Source: Nocardia sp. NBC_01329
GTDB lineage: Bacteria; Actinomycetota; Actinomycetes; Mycobacteriales; Mycobacteriaceae
Assembly: GCF_035956715.1 (NCBI RefSeq)
Contig: NZ_CP108381.1
Location: 744,001-808,000, forward strand
DNA: 64,000 bases
Reading direction: 5' to 3'
Part shown: positions 61,411-64,000 of the stretch, piece after piece
Position numbering within the stretch: the stretch's first letter is position 1
Layout: each line of letters starts with the position of its first letter
Position numbers and translations under genes: made by a program
Notes under the pieces: model-generated
What the model was told of the DNA's origin: nothing
The model's database searches: none
Seen by the model: only the letters and a program-made list of their open reading frames with translations

Positions 61411-63150
61411 GTGACTGCCGTAGAGCCCAAGCCAATCCCACAGGGGGTGGAAGCGACTCGGCCATTTCCGGCGCGAACAGGGCCGAAGGGGTCGTTCATA
61501 GTCAAGATGGTGACCACCACGGACCCGAAGGTCCTGGGTGTCATGTATCTGACCACCTCGATGGCGTTCTTCCTCATCGGTGGCCTGATGGCGCTGATGA
61601 TGCGCGGTGAACTCGCGCGCCCGGGTCTGCAGTTCCTCTCGCCTGAGCAGTTCAATCAGCTGTTCACCATGCACGGCACGATCATGCTGCTGTTCTACGC
61701 CACCGCGATCGTGTTCGGCTTCGCCAACATCATCCTGCCGTTGCAGATCGGCGCCCCCGACGTCGCCTTCCCGCGCCTCAACGCCTTCAGCTACTGGCTG
61801 TACGCGTTCGGCGCCACCATGGCGACCGCCGGTTTCATCACCCCGGGCGGTGCCGCGGACTTCGGCTGGACGGCTTACGTGCCGCTCACCGACATCCTGC
61901 ACTCGCCGGGCGTGGGCACCGACCTGTGGATCATGGGCCTGGCCGTCTCCGGTCTGGGCACCATCCTCGGCGGTGTGAACATGCTGACGACCGTGGTCTG
62001 CCTGCGCGCTCCGGGTATGACCATGTTCCGGATGCCGATCTTCACCTGGAACATCGCCGTCACCAGCGTGCTCGTCCTGCTGGCCTTCCCGCTGCTGACC
62101 GCCGCCCTGATGGGTCTGGCCTACGACCGGCACCTGGGTGGCCACATCTACGATCCGGGCACCGGCGGCATCCTGCTCTACCAGCACCTGTTCTGGTTCT
62201 TCGGACACCCCGAGGTCTACATCATCGCGCTGCCGTTCTTCGGCATCGTCTCCGAGATCTTCCCCGTGTTCAGCCGTAAACCGATCTTCGGCTACACCAC
62301 CCTGGTCTACGCGACCCTGGGTATCGCGGCCCTGTCCATCGCGGTGTGGGCGCACCACATGTACGCCACCGGCGCGGTGCTGCTGCCCTACTTCTCGTTC
62401 ATGACCTTCCTGATCGCGGTCCCGACCGGCGTGAAGTTCTTCAACTGGATCGGCACCATGTGGAAGGGGCAATTGACGTTCGAATCACCGATGTTGTTCT
62501 CGGTGGGCTTCCTCGTCACCTTCCTCTTCGGTGGTCTGTCCGGTGTCATCCTGGCCAGCCCGCCGCTGGACTTCCATGTCACCGACTCCTACTTCGTGGT
62601 GGCGCACTTCCACTACGTGCTCTTCGGCACCATCGTGTTCGCCACCTACGCCGGCATCTACTTCTGGTTCCCGAAGATGACCGGCCGGATGCTGGACGAA
62701 CGCCTCGGCAAATGGCACTTCTGGACCACGTTCCTCGGCTTCCACCTCACCTTCCTGGTGCAGCACTGGCTGGGCGCCGAAGGTATGCCCCGCCGCTACG
62801 CCGACTACCAGGCCGGTGACGGGTTCACCACGCTGAACACCGTCTCCACCATCGGCGCCTTCATCCTCGGCGCCTCGATGCTGCCGTTCCTGTGGAACGT
62901 CTTCAAGAGCTACCGCTACGGCGAGGTGGTCACCGTGGACGACCCGTGGGGTTACGGCAACTCCCTGGAATGGGCCACCAGCTGCCCGCCGCCGCGGCAC
63001 AATTTCTACGAACTGCCGCGGATCCGCTCGGAACGACCCGCCTTCGAACTGCACTATCCGCATATGGTCGAACGGATGCGCAAGGAAGCGCACGTCGGAT
63101 TCACCGGCGGGGCCAGACACCATGACGAGGAGACGCTGGTCAAGTCCTAG
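61411..63150 (+). CDS. ctaD: Cytochrome c oxidase subunit I (aa3)
   Basis: 579 residues from GTG 61411 behind a perfect AGGAGG. Twelve membrane helices. Metal ligands: low-spin heme a His in [12 protein letters not shown] and in [11 protein letters not shown] (which also carries the heme a3 His); CuB site [10 protein letters not shown] (His-Tyr pair) and [10 protein letters not shown]. It is the catalytic core of the terminal oxidase, part of the bcc-aa3 supercomplex in actinobacteria. Divergent from fecB and followed by serB, as in M. tuberculosis. Confidence 0.97.
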   Translation: MTAVEPKPIPQGVEATRPFPARTGPKGSFIVKMVTTTDPKVLGVMYLTTSMAFFLIGGLMALMMRGELARPGLQFLSPEQFNQLFTMHGTIMLLFYATAIVFGFANIILPLQIGAPDVAFPRLNAFSYWLYAFGATMATAGFITPGGAADFGWTAYVPLTDILHSPGVGTDLWIMGLAVSGLGTILGGVNMLTTVVCLRAPGMTMFRMPIFTWNIAVTSVLVLLAFPLLTAALMGLAYDRHLGGHIYDPGTGGILLYQHLFWFFGHPEVYIIALPFFGIVSEIFPVFSRKPIFGYTTLVYATLGIAALSIAVWAHHMYATGAVLLPYFSFMTFLIAVPTGVKFFNWIGTMWKGQLTFESPMLFSVGFLVTFLFGGLSGVILASPPLDFHVTDSYFVVAHFHYVLFGTIVFATYAGIYFWFPKMTGRMLDERLGKWHFWTTFLGFHLTFLVQHWLGAEGMPRRYADYQAGDGFTTLNTVSTIGAFILGASMLPFLWNVFKSYRYGEVVTVDDPWGYGNSLEWATSCPPPRHNFYELPRIRSERPAFELHYPHMVERMRKEAHVGFTGGARHHDEETLVKS

Positions 63151-63377
63151 CGGGACCTGCCTCGTTCCTGTGCACCTGTCGATTTCGGTCGGCGGGTGCA
63201 CAGGTGTTTCGGGGGGTCGGGTGGTGCGGGGTGGGTTTGTTCGCTCACGAGTAAGGGTGGGCTTGTTCGTCGGGTCAGGGTGGGTTGTTGGTGTAGGTGG
63301 GGTGCGGGCTTGCTGGTGTAGGAGAGGTGAGCTTGTTCGTGAAGGTGCTGTGTTTTCGGCGCGCTGGCGCGCGCGGG
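63151..63377. other. G/T-rich intergenic DNA after ctaD
   Basis: CACCTGT (63173-63179) and ACAGGTG (63201-63207) may form the ctaD terminator. The rest is strongly G/T-biased on the + strand, with imperfect repeats of GGTGGGCTTGTTCG-like words. No gene recognised. Confidence 0.45.
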
Positions 63378-63468
63378 GGTTGAGGCCCTGAAGTCTCGCC
63401 GTTCAGGCCTCGAGACTCGCGCTTCGCGCATGCGCTTTCGAGGCCTGAACGGCGAGACGGCCTCAACC
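63378..63468. repeat. Large inverted repeat (10-bp outer and 21-bp inner arms)
   Basis: Outer arms GGTTGAGGCC (63378-63387) / GGCCTCAACC (63459-63468). Inner arms of 21 bp at 63393-63413 and 63438-63458 are perfect. The 24-base loop region is itself rich in GCGCATGCGC. A 91-nt very stable cruciform or hairpin. Confidence 0.9.
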
Positions 63469-63516
63469 CTTTGGGTGTCTCGTAAAACTCGACTCACTGG
63501 GTTGCGTTGCGGGCGG

Positions 63517-63577
63517 GTGGCTGGAGTTGCGTGGTGAGTGGCTGGAGTTGTGTGGTGAGTGGGTGGGGGTGTGGTGA
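63517..63577. repeat. 21-bp tandem repeat, two exact-like copies and one diverged
   Basis: Units at 63517-63537 and 63538-63558 differ at one base; a third, shortened copy runs to 63577. The unit is about GTGGCTGGAGTTGYGTGGTGA. No coding frame is supported. Confidence 0.8.
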
Positions 63578-63812
63578 GGTGGTGGGGTTGGTCTTCACGG
63601 TTGCTACGGGGGTCGGTGTCCAGGGGGCGTCGGCCGGTGGGGTGGGTCGTGTACTTACATTGTTGTGGGCAGGCCCGTGGGCCCCGCGATCGTGCGCAGC
63701 GTGGCGCTCCTTCCGAATGGTCGGCATCCGTGGTCGGGGCCCGCCCCGGTTCTGGAGCGACGAAGCGATGGAGCGCAGCGACTGAGCGCAGGAGTGAAGA
63801 ACCGGGGTTAAT

Positions 63813-63906
63813 AGGGCCCCGACAGCCCCGCCGAAGGCGGGGCAAATAAACACAACCCGGGGTCACGAGGCCCCGACTTGCGCCGCCGGAGGTGGCGCCG
63901 AAGATA
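63813..63906 (+). repeat. Recurrent intergenic hairpin element, copies 3 and 4 in tandem
   Basis: Copy 3 (63813-63848) has stem GCCCCGCC / GGCGGGGC with GAA loop, then AAATA. Copy 4 (63859-63906) begins GGGGTCACGAGGCCCCGAC and has stem GCGCCGCC / GGTGGCGC with GGA loop. The G-U pair in copy 4 preserves folding. The copy 4 element ends 10 bases before the serB GTG. Confidence 0.75.
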
Positions 63907-63916
63907 GGGGTGTTTT

Positions 63917-64000
63917 GTGGCCGAGACCACCGTGCTGGTCACCGTTACCGGGCCCGACCGTCCCGGTGTGACGTCGGTTCTGCTGACGGCCATGTCGCGG
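63917..64000 (+). CDS. serB: Phosphoserine phosphatase, N-terminal ACT domain (3' end outside window)
   Basis: Only 28 codons are in the window, from GTG 63917: VAETTVLVTVTGPDRPGVTSVLLTAMSR. This is the start of an ACT domain (VTVTGxDRPGVTS), matching SerB2 of mycobacteria, which has N-terminal ACT domains and lies next to ctaD in M. tuberculosis. Assignment rests on this short piece plus synteny. Confidence 0.8.
   Translation, partial: MAETTVLVTVTGPDRPGVTSVLLTAMSR

Overview
The window is high-GC actinobacterial chromosome, most likely Nocardia or a close relative in the Mycobacteriales. The evidence is the third-position GC bias, frequent GTG starts, ATGA/GTGA gene coupling, the XRE/DUF5753-DUF397 pair, EspG-like and DUF3558 proteins, a mycofactocin-type SDR, and the gene set serB-ctaD-fecB-nrdF ... 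nrdE-nrdI-nrdH-FMN reductase-TetR. Mycobacterium tuberculosis has these genes in the same overall order. No rRNA, convincing tRNA, CRISPR array, insertion sequence or prophage was seen. The first and last genes (DUF2252 and serB) run off the window.

Region 1-9.5 kb: a truncated DUF2252 gene; an HxlR regulator divergent from an F420-reductase-like gene around a 16-bp palindrome; a TetR gene upstream of an unusual SDR-hydrolase fusion, with the same operator-like palindrome in front of both; a diguanylate cyclase; a DUF574-type methyltransferase; a Nudix protein; two coupled SMR exporters behind a clear guanidine-III riboswitch; and an orphan FitA-like antitoxin.

Region 9.7-24 kb: a probable lipid or steroid catabolic block (APH-like kinase, EXXR-less P450, acyl-CoA dehydrogenase, TetR, SDR), small exported proteins, a Tat-exported PhoD phosphatase, a ChoD-like GMC oxidase, an MHS transporter and a hotdog thioesterase. 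A 16-copy CCTG microsatellite and a recurrent GAA-loop hairpin precede a CobW-like GTPase.

Region 25-34.5 kb: a nearly complete molybdenum cofactor set, moeA / moaC-mog fusion / moaE divergent from moaA / moaD; a DGPF protein coupled to an ECF42-type sigma factor; nadE; and a TetR divergent from an FMN reductase.

Region 34.6-59.3 kb: class Ib ribonucleotide reductase. nrdH-nrdI-nrdE lies at the left and nrdF at the right, each behind NrdR-box-like sites. nrdE carries a 409-residue LAGLIDADG intein placed exactly before the predicted redox-active cysteine. Between the two nrd loci is about 19 kb of accessory DNA: a Phd/VapC module; an LLM oxidoreductase and MerR; mgtE behind a 19-codon MgtL-like upstream ORF; a Fic gene missing its N-terminal regulatory part; secreted proteins; AraC; a small type VII secretion-related operon; an unrecognised three-gene cassette beside XRE/DUF397; and a TetR/MFS pair around a 46-bp perfect palindrome, with a 30-codon remnant of an NmrA-like gene.

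Region 59.3-64 kb: a small membrane protein, a remnant of a Tat-type intradiol dioxygenase, fecB divergent from ctaD, a 766-bp repeat-rich gap, and the start of serB. The strongest leads are the MgtL-like leader, the guanidine-III switch on the SMR pair, the intein, the dual TetR operator on a fusion enzyme, and the recurrent hairpin placed just before start codons.
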